DNA of 64,000 nt from Amaurobius ferox. Lineage: Eukaryota; Arthropoda; Arachnida; Araneae; Amaurobiidae. Within the stretch, counting starts at the first letter, position 1; each line of letters starts with the position of its first letter. The DNA is taken from assembly GCA_951213105.1 (NCBI GenBank), contig OX578152.1, positions 97,586,568 to 97,650,567 on the forward strand, read 5' to 3'. Below the pieces are notes generated by a model that searched no databases, was not told where the DNA came from, and saw nothing but the letters and a program-made list of their open reading frames with translations. Made by a program: the position numbers and the translations under genes. Below, piece by piece: positions 13,525-26,800 of this stretch.

Positions 13525-16500
13525 AGCAAAGATTTTATAATTTTTCTGGCAGAAGTATTTACTTTGAACCCAGTAATAATACAAGCCTTTTTATCAGCCC
13601 CATCCACCATTTACAAAATTTTAAGCACTCAGGATTACAGTGAAGTTATTTCTAACAGAAATATTCTAAAATCCTTTGCTTAAGGAGTTTTACACTCACT
13701 GAACATATCATCGCCCCATGGTGATGAGTGAGTGCTGCGATTGCAAAACTGTGGTCCAGGGATGGTGAGAGATGACCAGTTGAACACTTTCTTGCTTTAA
13801 TAAATAAAGTCTTCCATTTCAGTAACAAGCCTATGATAAATAAACCATATTACATAAAGTAATTTAAATAAGCTAACTTTCCAATACTTTAGCATCTATG
13901 AACTCAAAGCATCATCAACTTTTTAAATTGATTCAAATTATAAAGTTTTATAGACAACAGGAATTCAAAAAACACAAATATAGCATTACTAGCATTAAAA
14001 ACTCAATTTTAATGTGATAAACAGTTTTGGGAGTAAGGAATATAAATTTTCAACATACTCATTTTAACATCAAATGAGTTTTTAATTTAAAATAAATACA
14101 TATTTTTTACCTTATACCATTAATAGTTTAAAAATATTTATAAATATCAACTTTCTTGGTATCGTGAAAGAGTTCATCATAAACCTTTAAGCTATACCAT
14201 ATATATATATATATATATATTTAATTTTAATGGCAAACAATCAAATTGCAAATGTAAGAAAAATTAAATCAAAAAATTATGTAGAATGAAATCCAACAAC
14301 TCATATAAACAGCACTTCTTTTTAACAAAATTTGCATTAATTTTAAATCATTTTTGCTTATCTATAGCATCTTTATATTAACATTTTACATCTATGAACA
14401 TATCTAACAGTCTGGCTGCTAAAATAGTCTAAGAACAATGTAGAATAAAAAGATTTCTTCTGTTAACAAATAATGCAATGCCACATTTTATCTTTGAAAG
14501 AAAAACCAAAATATCACATTGGATTTAAATTTAAAAAATTTGATATAGAAAGCATGAACTAATCAAACAAAGTAATTTGTTATGAATGGGCAGATTTTAT
14601 TGTCTTTATTTAAAATAAATAATTAGGAACATAATAAAAGTTGTAATAATTTTTCTATATAATGAAATAAGTAAAAACAAAAAAAGCTCTTGAAATAAAA
14701 TGTTAGACAATCAATACATTCACAAACATAAATTGATGAATAAAAATCAGACATGGTTCAAACTACATATATTATATAAATAAATAACTACTCAAAAGTA
14801 CACTTTAGAATTATCACACTTAAAGATAATTAGGAACAGAATAAAGTAGTTATAATTAATGATTTTAAACAAGACTATATAATCTCATAAAATATAAAAT
14901 TGCATGTAATGCAATGTGTTTCAGTCATATAAACAAATATTTTTTAAAGTTCTCTATACATTCATTTTGACTCAATGACTGTACTTAAAGAATAAAATAA
15001 AATTTATTACACACAAACAAAAAGCATCAAAATAATTCAAATTGTATTTAATAGACAGGGAAAGTAAAAAGAACGTTCAAGTTCACATAAAGTCCTAACT
15101 AAAATAAAACTAGAGGAATCATCATTGAGTTCTAGAGATATAGGCAAAACAATTTTATTTACACATTTTAAAAATCAATGGATTTTATTAAAATTTATTA
15201 TATATAACAAATAAACTTAGCAAGTGTGAAATAATTAAAAAATAAAATTTTGATTTTATGCTTTTCCCAGGTACAAAAAAAGTCTTGCATCACTTAACAA
15301 AACATTCTGTTACAAATACCCGATATCTTTTTCCCTGTCTTAAATATATTAATGATGCAAGACAACATTTATAGTTATTAATGTCACTACTAGAAGTTTC
15401 TGGTTGATCGATTCTGTCCAAAAATTTTATAAAATATCACCAACTTGGTGACTTTTGGCAAGTTTGAGAAAGCATCTATGTCATTGGTCAAAAATTTCAC
15501 AAGTTATTTAGGTTTTTCTAGTTCTCTCCATATAGGGTATATAAGGATGCTCATTGTTCAGAGAGCAAAGTTAAGTGATATGAGAAACATTGACTTGTGA
15601 ATACATCAGTGTTTTAAGAATATGATTGCCCCCCCCCCCCCCCCACAAGAATTTCGAAGTTATTACATTTCTTATATAATATTTCTTGCTGAATTGTAGT
15701 TCTACCATAAAAATAATAATCCATCCACTTTTGCATTTCAAAGAAATTTTTTAAATAGCAATCGTGAATATACCTCTAGTGATATAAGATGGCTTTCACA
15801 AATTTTAATTTAGAAATTGATTTAAATGCAAAAATCATTGAGATTCTAAAAATTTTTAAAGTGTGCTTACGAAACATTTTATTGCATTAACATAATATTA
15901 TACATATATATTAGTACTAAATACATGATATTTGCTTCAAATAAAATTTTATTACATTTTAATTATATCTTATATATTTTTAACATGATCAACTGTTAAA
16001 CAATAAACCCAATATTTGATTTCCACAGGAATTTTTGTCTTTAATAAATACACACAAATCAACATCCCCTTTTGATTCAATAAACCGATTTGGCACATAA
16101 CTTGTTAAGTAAAGATAAATGCATAGTTGTCAATATAATTTCTGAACTATATCAACAAATGCATTGCACTTCCCATAGGACATAATTACTACGAATAAAT
16201 ATTATATATTCATCAAGCTTATATAAACGTAATTTATGAATAAACTTGAATATATAATAAACATATGCTCTAGTAATTTAATGCCAATAAAAATTAAAAA
16301 AATTATACACAACTAGAGATAATAATGTAAATAAAAATAATAGTGTTTATTGTGCTTTATATTAACTATTGAGACCTGCTCATATTCTGTGCTATAAATA
16401 ATTGCAAAAACCGGATTATTCATAGGATATGTCTCGAAGAATTGATACAATGGGGCTTTGTTTTCAGAAAGTGGTGAATTGGTGATCCCTCAATGTTGAT

Positions 16501-16700
16501 CTGATTATTCAGGTAGTAATAAAATATTGTGCTTTTATCTACAAAAATTGAAATTAAACATTAGAATCTGTAACAACATGTCTCAGTGATAAATTAAACA
16601 TTAAATCATGCAATAAATAAGTTACATAAGAGATAAATCGATTTTAAATCATGATTAGCTAACCTTTGTCTATGTAAAAAAAAAAAAAATTAAACGTTAG
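13525..16700. other. A-rich region, no gene recognised
   Basis: A-rich on the plus strand. Holds an (AT)n tract at 14197-14220, a C run at 15629-15644, and a short inverted pair AGACAGGGAAA / TTTCCCTGTCT (15053, 15340) that may bound a ~290-bp MITE. It may include the far 3' UTR of the minus-strand prune2-like gene. Confidence 0.3.
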
Positions 16701-16708
16701 AATCCATG

Positions 16709-16963
16709 TCAATGAATCCATTTTGTAGTGAGATACTGATTGGCACACACACTATTATATCCTCTACCAGTGGTCAAGAGGATGGGTGGGATTTGGAGGT
16801 CATCATGTCCAGTTGCCATACAAAAGCAAGCAACTCCAACAGACCGAGGCAAGGGACTAGGGATTTTATTACACTTGTTGAGCAGGATTTTCCAATAAAC
16901 TGGCAAGAAGCACTTTTATCCAATAAAACTGGCAAGAAGCTTAGGAAAGAAACCAGGACATAA
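16709..16963 (-). pseudogene. fragment of a non-LTR retrotransposon RNase H region
   Basis: Minus-strand translation contains RSVGVACFCMATGHDDLQ, resembling the conserved S-V-x-x-F-R-L-A-T-G-H-D-x-L found near the C-terminus of many arthropod LINE polyproteins. The following residues lose the expected H-L-x-R-I and C-P-x-C, consistent with a frameshift. Only ~85 codons remain. Assignment rests on the short motif alone. Confidence 0.35.
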
Positions 16964-17744
16964 TGTCCAGACTGTGAAGTTGCTCTTTGTTATATTCCAT
17001 GTTTTAAAACTTATTACACCAAGAGAAACTATTAAAAATTGGAATTGTATGTTTTTTTATTTACTTATCTGTTATTATACATGTTTATTTGCTTAATACT
17101 TATTTCAGCAAAACACCTTCTCATTCAATGCGCAATCACTGGGGAAAAAGATATTGGAGAAAAAAAAACCTCCCCAATGCAGTGCGAACAAAGGGAAATA
17201 AATTACACGCTTAAAGGGTTAAGGAACATGAAAAATGTGTCAAAAAACAGGAATTTAATAAATCTTTAATTGCTCAACATTGCTATCAATTTGACCTTTT
17301 CTTCAGCAAGGATCATACAAAAATGCACATTGATCTATGATCTTGACTTCTTTGAAACCTTCTATATCTAGAAAAATGCTAATAATTTAGTTAATGACTT
17401 AACCAGTTCTTCATTTTTGTCCACAATCTGGTACAGTGCCCTGTAATTTTTTCCACTTCCTTCGTTCCATTTCTTAGTCTTTGGGGCTCTTATGTTTCAA
17501 CCTATTTTTCATCATGTTGAGCCTAATTTAGTCTTGTTCAGATTTGACTCACCTTGTAGGGATATTCCTGTTGTGTTTTGGCACATGCCAATTTTATGTG
17601 TTACTTCTCGTTTCAGATTGGCTGGACTGTGTTCCATTCTGCTCTCTGATTGGCTCTCTCAAGTGAGTTCTTAACCCGGGCTTTGGGTATGTAACCCCCT
17701 CTGTTTCTTCTATTTGTGCCCAGTCCTCTTTTGTACTTTGGGTT

Positions 17745-17810
17745 TGTTAGTTCTCTTGCACTGATGAAGGGGATCCAGTATATCCCCGAAACAGCTATAT
17801 GCTACTTATT
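17745..17810 (+). other. hammerhead-ribozyme-like motif of a Penelope-like fragment
   Basis: CTGATGA (17761-17767), a hairpin GGGGAT/ATCCCC with a 7-nt loop, and GAAAC (17788-17792), then a small hairpin AGC-TATAT-GCT. This is the order of the hammerhead catalytic core (CUGANGA, stem II, GAAA, stem III). It departs from the canonical core: one extra A precedes stem II, the cleavage-site G-U-H is absent, and no stem I partner is evident. It is a decayed or structural relative. Confidence 0.4.
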
Positions 17811-18586
17811 GTGTTATTAATGCTCATATATGCTGCTCAAGTTTTTCTTACAATTTTGATACTCTGTTTTTTTCTCAGTTTAAACAACAATTTAAAATGA
17901 ATGGGTTTGTCTTACGCACTACATTCATAAAGTATATAAAAATAAAAATTCAATAAATAACTAACACAATTTTAACAGAAACTTGTTTTTAAAAAATCTT
18001 ATTCAAAATAATTTGTGGGGACATAAAGTGTTCAACTTGCATGTTGTTGATTGCACAAGAATATGCACATAAATAATAATTCAAAATGACACAGCAATAA
18101 TAAAGTTAAAAGAGATTTATCACAAATGAAAGAAAGCTGTGAAAATTTATGAAGGATTAATAAATAATATAAAATTGAAAAAAGAAATTGATTTTCAAAA
18201 TTTACATTTTTCATCACTTTTGATTGTCTATTATGTTACTTTCCTGAAGATCAATTTCAATGTACATGCTTAAATACTAATGGTAAAATTTTATGTTACA
18301 GATATTAACATTAATTGCTATGCATTGTAGCATACAGTAACTTTTCTTCAATAATAATATTCCAATAAATGTAATGATTTAGATAACCTAACAATATAGT
18401 CACTCACAAAAAATATATGAAGAAATAAATGAATAAATAAAAAAGACAGAGCACATCTTAAATATTTTGTTCTCTAATTATTAGATTAACACTGTTTAAT
18501 TTGTTTTCTTTTTTAGTTTTAAGACATATTTTGTAAGCTATAGTCGGTTTGCACATTACTTTCCTATCATTATTATTCTGACTGGG

Positions 18587-18626
<40 letters not shown>
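18587..18626 (+). repeat. poly(A) tract, 40 nt
   Basis: Uninterrupted run of A. It could be a retroelement tail, but no retroelement body is recognisable upstream. Confidence 0.95.
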
Positions 18627-18627
<1 letters not shown>

Positions 18628-21595
18628 AGACTTTTTCTGATAAAACATAGTTTTCTGTGCATTAATTGATAATGGGAATTCTTAACAATAAAAGGTTCAC
18701 GAATTTTTATTAAATTTTTTTAACTAAAAACAGTTTAAAATCAATAAATGATTTAATACTGTTGTTTATTTATTATATATTTTGTGATGTTAATATCATG
18801 CCAATGTGTTTTCACCAGCATCATAAATCTACAATTTATCGCGTAAATTTAATGAAATTTTACATTTATAAAATGAAAATTGCGTAGATTAGTTGCTGAA
18901 AAAAAAATTTCGGTACAAGTATTTTATTTACAATTCAACTTCCTTTTTTCCTATCTTTCAAAATTGAGTTAAAGTTTTAGAGAAAATTATTACAACATTT
19001 TTTATGAGGGGAAGGGGAATCATCAAGCCACACATATTTGTGCAAAAATTATTTTAGTAAGCAAAGGTAAAAAAATAAGCTAATAATCTTCTCTGGCAAA
19101 TTAACATTACAAAATCCAAACATTAAAGCACAAAATATGCATCAGATCTGATAAAAAAATTGTAATGGTCTTTATTGTGTACAATTGATTGGTGTATATC
19201 AAATTAAGTTAAACAATATATTAAAATGGCAATAAGGAAGCTATTTATCACAAAATTAGAACATAATATATTGAAAATGTGTTGTTTTTTTTGCACATGA
19301 CTTCATTCTTTAGAGAGAACATGTTAAAATATAAACATTAATTTAAAATTTTGTATTCCATATATTTATTAAACATATAACTGAAAAACAAAGTTAGTAA
19401 CCATTCATTTTATCGAGCTGTTTGTCTTAAATTGAAAACTCTGAAAATAAGCATAGTATACTTAGTTAAAACTGTAAACAAGAAAAATTAAATTAGAGAA
19501 TTTTTATATACATTTTGACAGAACAAATTTATTGTCATTTTGACAGAACAAAAAAAAAAAATTGTTTTATGAAATATTACTCTAATTATACACTTTATCT
19601 TTTCTCTGTTAAAGGAGAACCCCTATTCATGTTGAACATAATTACTATAGCAGCCTTTATTCCCCCCAGTCTTAGTTCAACTGATCTCTGCCTGAAAGTT
19701 TGAGTATGCGTGCTGAGAGCAATAATTAGAAATCTAACAAGCTATTACTTGTTGAGGCACTGTTTCACAAAAAATAACTCAATATTAAAGCATAATTGTG
19801 AAATTACTTTTATATTAAAAAAAAATTAATAATAATATGATCTTGTAATTAAAGAAATCATACACTTTAAAATATAGACTTTATAAAATGAGTTTACGTT
19901 TCATTTTTAGAATTTTATTTATATAATACTTTACAAACTTTAAATGTGTTGATTTTATTTATACTTGCACACAATTTTTAGTTTAACTGACATTTCTTCA
20001 TCTGGGCAGGTCAAGTTACGAACAAGTCTGCTACAAGATACGATTCTTGACATAAAAATTTCAATCATTTTGAAATATAAATTATTAGTATGCATTAAAA
20101 AAAAATTATTTACATTTATTGAATTCAACAGTTGATTTATACTCTAACATAAAATCCTTTTTAATGCTGAGAGAGCTATATGTTTTAATAACAACACCTA
20201 ACAAATATATATAAATATTGTATACATTCATAAAATAACTGATTAAATTATATTTCTTTCAGGATATAGAAACATTATTCTTTATATCTATATTTATATT
20301 TAAATTAAATCTCAAATTTTCTAAAGATTTTACAAACAATGCAATAAGCATGAGGTACTAATTTCAAAGTAAAGTTCTATTTGTATTCTAACTGATACCA
20401 ATTTTACAGATAAACTAGCATTTTCTGAACAATTTAATTTAAGGAAAGGAATGTTATAAGTCTTCCAAAATTCTCCACATAGAAACAGTTTTGTATACAA
20501 AATAATACAAAAATATTGAGGAAAGGAGAATGGTGTTAAGATAAAAGTATTTACATGCTTTTAGTAACAAATAAAATATAAGCCAAGATATATAAACATG
20601 ATATTATGTGTATACTAGCAATGCATGTCCCCTAACAAAGAATGGGATAAAACATTGTAAAATGGACACCATAGAATTCTAATAATAACCCCCTATGGTT
20701 AAAAAGGAATTTTGAAAAGAAAGGATTACAGTTTTAAATATTTGAATAAAAGATTGATTTTATGTTTTATTAAAAAATTAAAACAACTCATACTTTTTAA
20801 ATTAAATTAATTTCGAAAACTAACTTAACTTTCTCTGTTGGAACCCCTAGTTACAGAAAGGGAAAGATAGAATAAATTAGGCAGATAATTATTCCTCCAT
20901 GTTTTAGTAATAAAGTGTTTCATGGACTGATGGTGGTAAAATCTAATAGAGAAACAGATAGAGAAAGAATGAAGTTCAATGATAACTTGAAAATTGAGAG
21001 AAGGTGTTACAAATGAAAATTTCATGGAATATGGGAAGCCTTCAATTTTTCAAATGGGGAAAAAGGTACATTCTTTTGAGGGGTATTATTTGAATTCTAC
21101 AGTAATAATAGACAACTATGCATGGAATGTACAGTAATTGAGAAAGGATCATTCAGGGTTTCCAATTTCCCATTAAAAATTATGATTATTCATTTAACAA
21201 TGATAAGAATTATTTATTGTTCTAGGAAGAGATATTACAAATGACTCAAATTTTCCATAGATATGAAACTAACAGGTAAGTATTTTAAAATTCATATAAA
21301 ATTAAAATTTGGAATAATTATATTTGATGAAAAATGTTAATAGAATAGAGCAAGGATTCAACTTTGGGACTACAACTTTGAAGAATCAATATTCTTTACA
21401 TTAAAAAGCAAGTACATGGAATGTTTTTAATTATGGCCTGAAAAAAAAATGGCTCTTACATATGTCAAGGATTTTGGGAACCCCAAAATCTTGGGGAAGG
21501 AGCTACAAACACCTTGGTGGATAACAGGAATGCTTTTAAAAATTTTCAATTATTTAGTTTAGCAGCAAATAAGCTCTTCTACTTATTTTACAAGT
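18627..21595 (-). other. likely 3' UTR side of the prune2-like gene; no other feature
   Basis: Directly downstream of the stop codon on the minus strand; A-rich on plus, so T-rich in the transcript sense. No other gene is visible. The polyadenylation site cannot be chosen: several TTTATT words (AATAAA on minus) occur, for example around 21211 and 19917. Confidence 0.35.
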
Positions 21596-21719
21596 TTATA
21601 ACTGTAGGTCAAATGCATTGGACAACGTCACCATAGAGGATCTGTACATTGGACCGGTGTTGAATTTACCAGATTTCATTTGTTTCAGACACTCTTTCAT
21701 AATTCTTTCAAGCTCTAAC
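21596..21719 (-). CDS. PRUNE2: prune2-like terminal coding exon and stop
   Basis: 124 nt to the stop. The acceptor TAATATTTCAG sits exactly where the phase needs it, so CA|G gives Gln. It encodes [18 protein letters not shown] then [22 protein letters not shown] and TAA. The sequence after I-P-D-K-V-K-Q resembles the charged helix following the BCH domain in caytaxin. The intron before it is about 16.8 kb. I saw no other exon in that intron that keeps this reading frame. Confidence 0.8.
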
Positions 21720-23859
21720 CTGAAATATTAGGACAATGAAATATTAGTTGGGTTAAACAAAGACGAAAAATGTTACTAAATATAAATGTAACATTTTGAA
21801 CTACTCAAAATTTAAATACAGGCCAAGATTATCACTTCTATAAATTTTAAAATAACTTTAAAAGTTCACACAGTTTATTCCATTATTTCCACAATTTATT
21901 ATACTTAGATTCATCAAGGATTATACAGGGTGCATCTACAATGTTTACTTTCTACCCAACCCTCTCATAGATTTATAAATTAATAACTGGTATTTCATTA
22001 TTTTAATTTTTAAATCCAGAATACCAGTATGTACCAGTATTGATATTAGTATTTTTAATTTTCAAATATTAACACTTTGCAACAACAAATTGAAGTAAAT
22101 TTAAGAAATAATAGCAAGGCTTATATTGTAACCAAGTTTTTTTTTTATCTTCCTACCTGAACATGAACATACAAAGAGCAGCAATGACATAAAAAATCTT
22201 AAAGCAATAAAAAATTTTATTTCGTTGTTGATAATGTTAGTACCTGCACATAATGACATGTCTCAACCCCCTAAAAAATGTACCATCTAAAACCAACAAA
22301 ACAAAACATATAAGAAATATACAAGACAAAAGAATAATTACATAATAAAGGACTGTATGTAAGGTAGAGTAAAACATATGATATGAAATACGAGTAATAT
22401 AGGCATTTTTGTATCAATACTGGCAATGTCACTTTTCAAGAAAAAAGGTAGGTAAACTACACTGTAATGAGGGACATGGTCTAAGGCTACATGGCTTAAT
22501 GTCAATGTAAACAAATCTTTAATTTTACTTCAGCTCTTTAATTGAATTAACTTTTATGTGTTTATTTATAATTTATATAACATTTTTTTTCAAGTAACAT
22601 GTCAATTCAAAAAACAAATAGAGGTTAAGATCACTGACACCCTGTAATAAAGATATGATAATAAATTATTTGCAGTTCCCTTTTCATTGAGTGAGTAATG
22701 TCCCATTTTTTTAAATGCTTACTGATAAGTGTAAAAAAGTGTTAGATTCTGATTGTGTTTCAAATTCTTTCTAGAAAATTTAGCCATGTCATGAAATTAC
22801 ACTTTTTATACAAATTGCAGGAAATATCGAAAATTTCAAATAAATTAAACAGAAAATATTTGAATGCCTTTTGAAGTATCAGAATGAAATTAAAAAAAAA
22901 AAAAAAAACTACAGGGCATACTAGTAATCTATTTCCAAAAGTTCTGTTTCCCAAGTTGTGTACATTTATGTATGATTATTTGACTTTTATATAAGTTTTA
23001 TATTTGGAATTTAAAAACATATTTTTTAAATAAAGAGATAACTGTAAAGCTGAGTTTTCTTGAATATTAATTTTCCTTTAATATGAGTTTTGATAAACAT
23101 TTATGTGCTGACTCTTTTTATTCATGTGCAGTTCCATTACAACAAAACACTACGCATCTGATTTTTTTACTCTTGGTTGGTCAAAAGTAGTAGTTTTGTA
23201 TTTATTTCATTTAAATATTCTTAGATTTATTATGCACTTATTTTATGGTGTTCAGTGACTATTTTATATATAACATTTTATTAAAAAATAAATAATTTAT
23301 CCGTTTTCATCAGATCTCTTTTTAATCACAGTATCAGATCGTTTATTTGGAATCCTAAAAACTAGAAGGACCCAAAAACCGGAACTCAAAAGAGTTTGGG
23401 GGGGAAATTTTGTTGCCTATATTCCAATTTCATTCAAAGGTTAGCTTTGTCCTTTTGAAGGAAATAATCACTTTGTTCTTTTCACCCTTTTTTTAACCAT
23501 ATTTTCCATTTTGACTACGCATTCATTCAGAGAGTGGGTAATTTCTCATACTTTAGGAGTAATGGTTTAAAAACAGGGGAGGATGGGAAACAAAGGACTG
23601 AAATTCAAAGTAGTTGGAACAGGAAATACAGACATAGAAACTCTGTTGGGGGTGATGTCTAGTAGAGAGCAAGAACAATTCCACTTGGATATTTTGTACT
23701 TTCTGCAGGTCTGTTGGTTCACATGGTCAAAGGTTCTAAAGAATTTTAAATATAAGCTAAAGCAGTGAATAATTTCTCAAACTATTTTAACACATTTGAA
23801 AATAATTTTTATTCAATGATCCATGGCTGACAAAAATTTAAGTAAAACTAGTGGAGCTT

Positions 23860-23895
<36 letters not shown>

Positions 23896-26800
23896 AAAGA
23901 AAATATCAAAAATTTCCAAGTTTTCTCTTATGAAATGCACCCCCCCCCCTCCCAAAAAAATACCATTTTCTTAAATACTTTTAATTTGGGGGGAATTTTG
24001 GAGAACCTTTTTACATATTTAGATTAAGAGACTTCTTAGTTAAGCTGCTGGCTGTAGTATACTATTATTTTAAGTGTTCATAATTTTACTACATTTGAAA
24101 TACAAATGATGCAAAAATTTGATTCATTGTTTATTCTCAGTATAATACTTGCCTTTAATGGGGTATATGATGAAAACATGTAAGAATTTTCTATGCTAGA
24201 TGATTATAAAAACTAAGGAAAAACAAGTAATCATTTAGATATGCATGATACTCTAAAGGCCCTATCACATTAAACAACTTTTCCGGCAATTTTTTGGACA
24301 ACCAACTTTTCGAACAATTTTTACGCCGAGTTGGGGGAAAACTCGTGTGAAATAAGGTCAAAAAATTGGGACAACTTTATCTGACCGGTATAGAAAAAGT
24401 TGTTCATTTGGGACAATTTTTTACCAACCAGCCAATCACAGATGAGTAGCGAAGGAATCACGTGTGTAGAAAGGTTGGCGCAGATTCTGGTTTGGCGTGA
24501 AATCCTCGCGCAAGTTTGAATCTGTGGAGCCCGAACAGATGGAATATAATAACAGATAGATTATATTGATATAATAACCAGGCAGCCCGAAGTATTATTT
24601 TAGTTTAGATTTAGATTTTTGTTAAGTATTTATAATATTTCTGTGTCATAAAGGTGGATGTCAATGGAAGTCGTCTCGAAGTCGAAAAAAAGTAGTCATG
24701 CGAGATGGAAATTGAGTTATTGAATCAATACGCGAAAAATCATTTTTGTGGAATTTAAAAGATCCACTGTATTTAAAAAAGAATTTTAAGAAACATGTGT
24801 ACGAGAATATATCATCTTTACGAACCATCTCTTCCAAAGCGATTTTATATACATGAAATATTATATAATAAAAATTAAGATATTATTACTAATATAATAT
24901 CTTTGGTCTCTTCTGATTCAAATTTATATTTACCAGAGGCTTGCTAGTTTACAGTATAGATGCGTTTCAGAAAATCCGCCTTTCTGTGAATTTAAACAAG
25001 AGCGTACGTGAGTTTGCTTTGGCGATATATACATATTTCATCAGTTTTCTAAAATAAGCTAACTAAAGTGATTCCATCACAAAACACAAAGGATCCTAAT
25101 TTAAATTGTTTTAAAATATTTACTGCACTATGGCAATTTCCTCGTTTTAACGAATACAATTATGTTCTCTTTCTTGAATCGTTAAAAAAAACATCAGACA
25201 GAATTTAGAAAATGAATTTTCATGTATGTTCTCCATAGACTTTTTTTTATCCTTCTATTGCAATACTAAAACAATTTGAAAACTTATTCTGTTTACTCTT
25301 CAAAATAGTACTCTAAAATAACACTAAATGCATTGTATGATATAATTTGTTAGTGCATTTCAAATGTGAAGTTTTGGCTTGGGTGGTAGAGAATCAGCTC
25401 AGCAAACGACTGGGCTCTGGTTCGAATCCATGCGAATTTTAAATTTTACAAGTGCTGCCATCTGTTGCTAAAATATTCAAATATAGTTTTTCTTTAATAA
25501 TCTGCAGAATTTTTTTGTTTTAAATTATTTTACGTTCTATATACAAAATAACCTTATATCAGCAAATTATTTTTAAATTTGAATGCTTATAAAACTTTAT
25601 TTCGAAGTTACTTTGAAAAATATCTTGAAGTATACTTTATACCAGGTATAGATGGAATATATTCTTAAGAGAAAGAGCTTGTAAAATTAGCAAATATAAA
25701 ATGTGCATGTAAAATTAGACAGAAATCATCGGACATCCTTATACGAGTAGTAGTTATCTTTCGACATGTAATTTTGAACATTTTAGATTAGAATAAAAAC
25801 AAAAATCAAACTACTTTGAAATTTTAATAATTTAATGCTAACATTTGACGAATTTTTTTATTATTTTAAACGCACATAAACAATTAGAAATTTACAATAC
25901 ATTTGAAAATCATTTACTTTTAATAAAAAAAATAACTTTGTATGTAAATATGAAAAGTTTACTCTTTTAAATTTGAATGCTTATAAAAATTTATTTCGAA
26001 ATTACTTTGAAAAACATCTTGAAGTATACTTTATACCAGCTATAGATGGAATGTACATTTAAATCTATTTTAAAACATAATTACTCAATAAATATAAATG
26101 TAGATTACATAATTTTTAAAAGTTTACTTTAATGAGAAATATTTTAAACGTTACAAATGAGCAAAGAACATCTTCGGATATTTAATATAGATACGTATTT
26201 GAAAACCTTTAAAATCAAGTATAAAATGGTAATGAACTTAAATTTGTTTAAGACATGATATTTTAATAACGGCATTCTTGAATTTAAATACTTTTCACGT
26301 TTTCTTTTTCTTTGCTTCATTTCAGTCAATATCGGCAATATCGCTTTTTAAACTAATTTTGTATCTTAAAATAGAGTGAATATTTTTCAAAAAATATTTA
26401 TTTGCTTTTTTATACGGATGTGTGACAAATCCAAATATTTTTTAATGTTCATTCATCAGTTTAAGCTTATGATATCTGAAGTAATCCATATAAAAAAGAG
26501 CAAATCAAAAATTTACAATAGATTTTGTCCACATCCTTCTCGGTTTACTTTGTTTCTTCTTCTTAAGCAGGAATAATCCTAGTGTAATTATGCCAAGGCA
26601 TATTTGATTTTTACCTACAGCTGATAGCAATTTAGTCATAATTACAAAGTAATAAAGGTTACAAAAGGAAGTACTAAGTAAAAGTCTTGTTTTACTGCCG
26701 AAGTCAAAGCGAGAACGCGCTGCCTGCCGAAAAGTACATGTACAAATGTATAGTTGTCGCCAAAAGGCGATAAACATACCACCATAGTTTTGTCATTTAG

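Noticed and set aside
14197..14220. AT dinucleotide tract as a regulatory element
   Set aside because: Simple microsatellite in AT-rich DNA.
16680..16963. 85-codon plus-strand frame
   Set aside because: The minus strand of the same stretch gives a recognisable LINE-like motif, so the plus-strand frame is a shadow.
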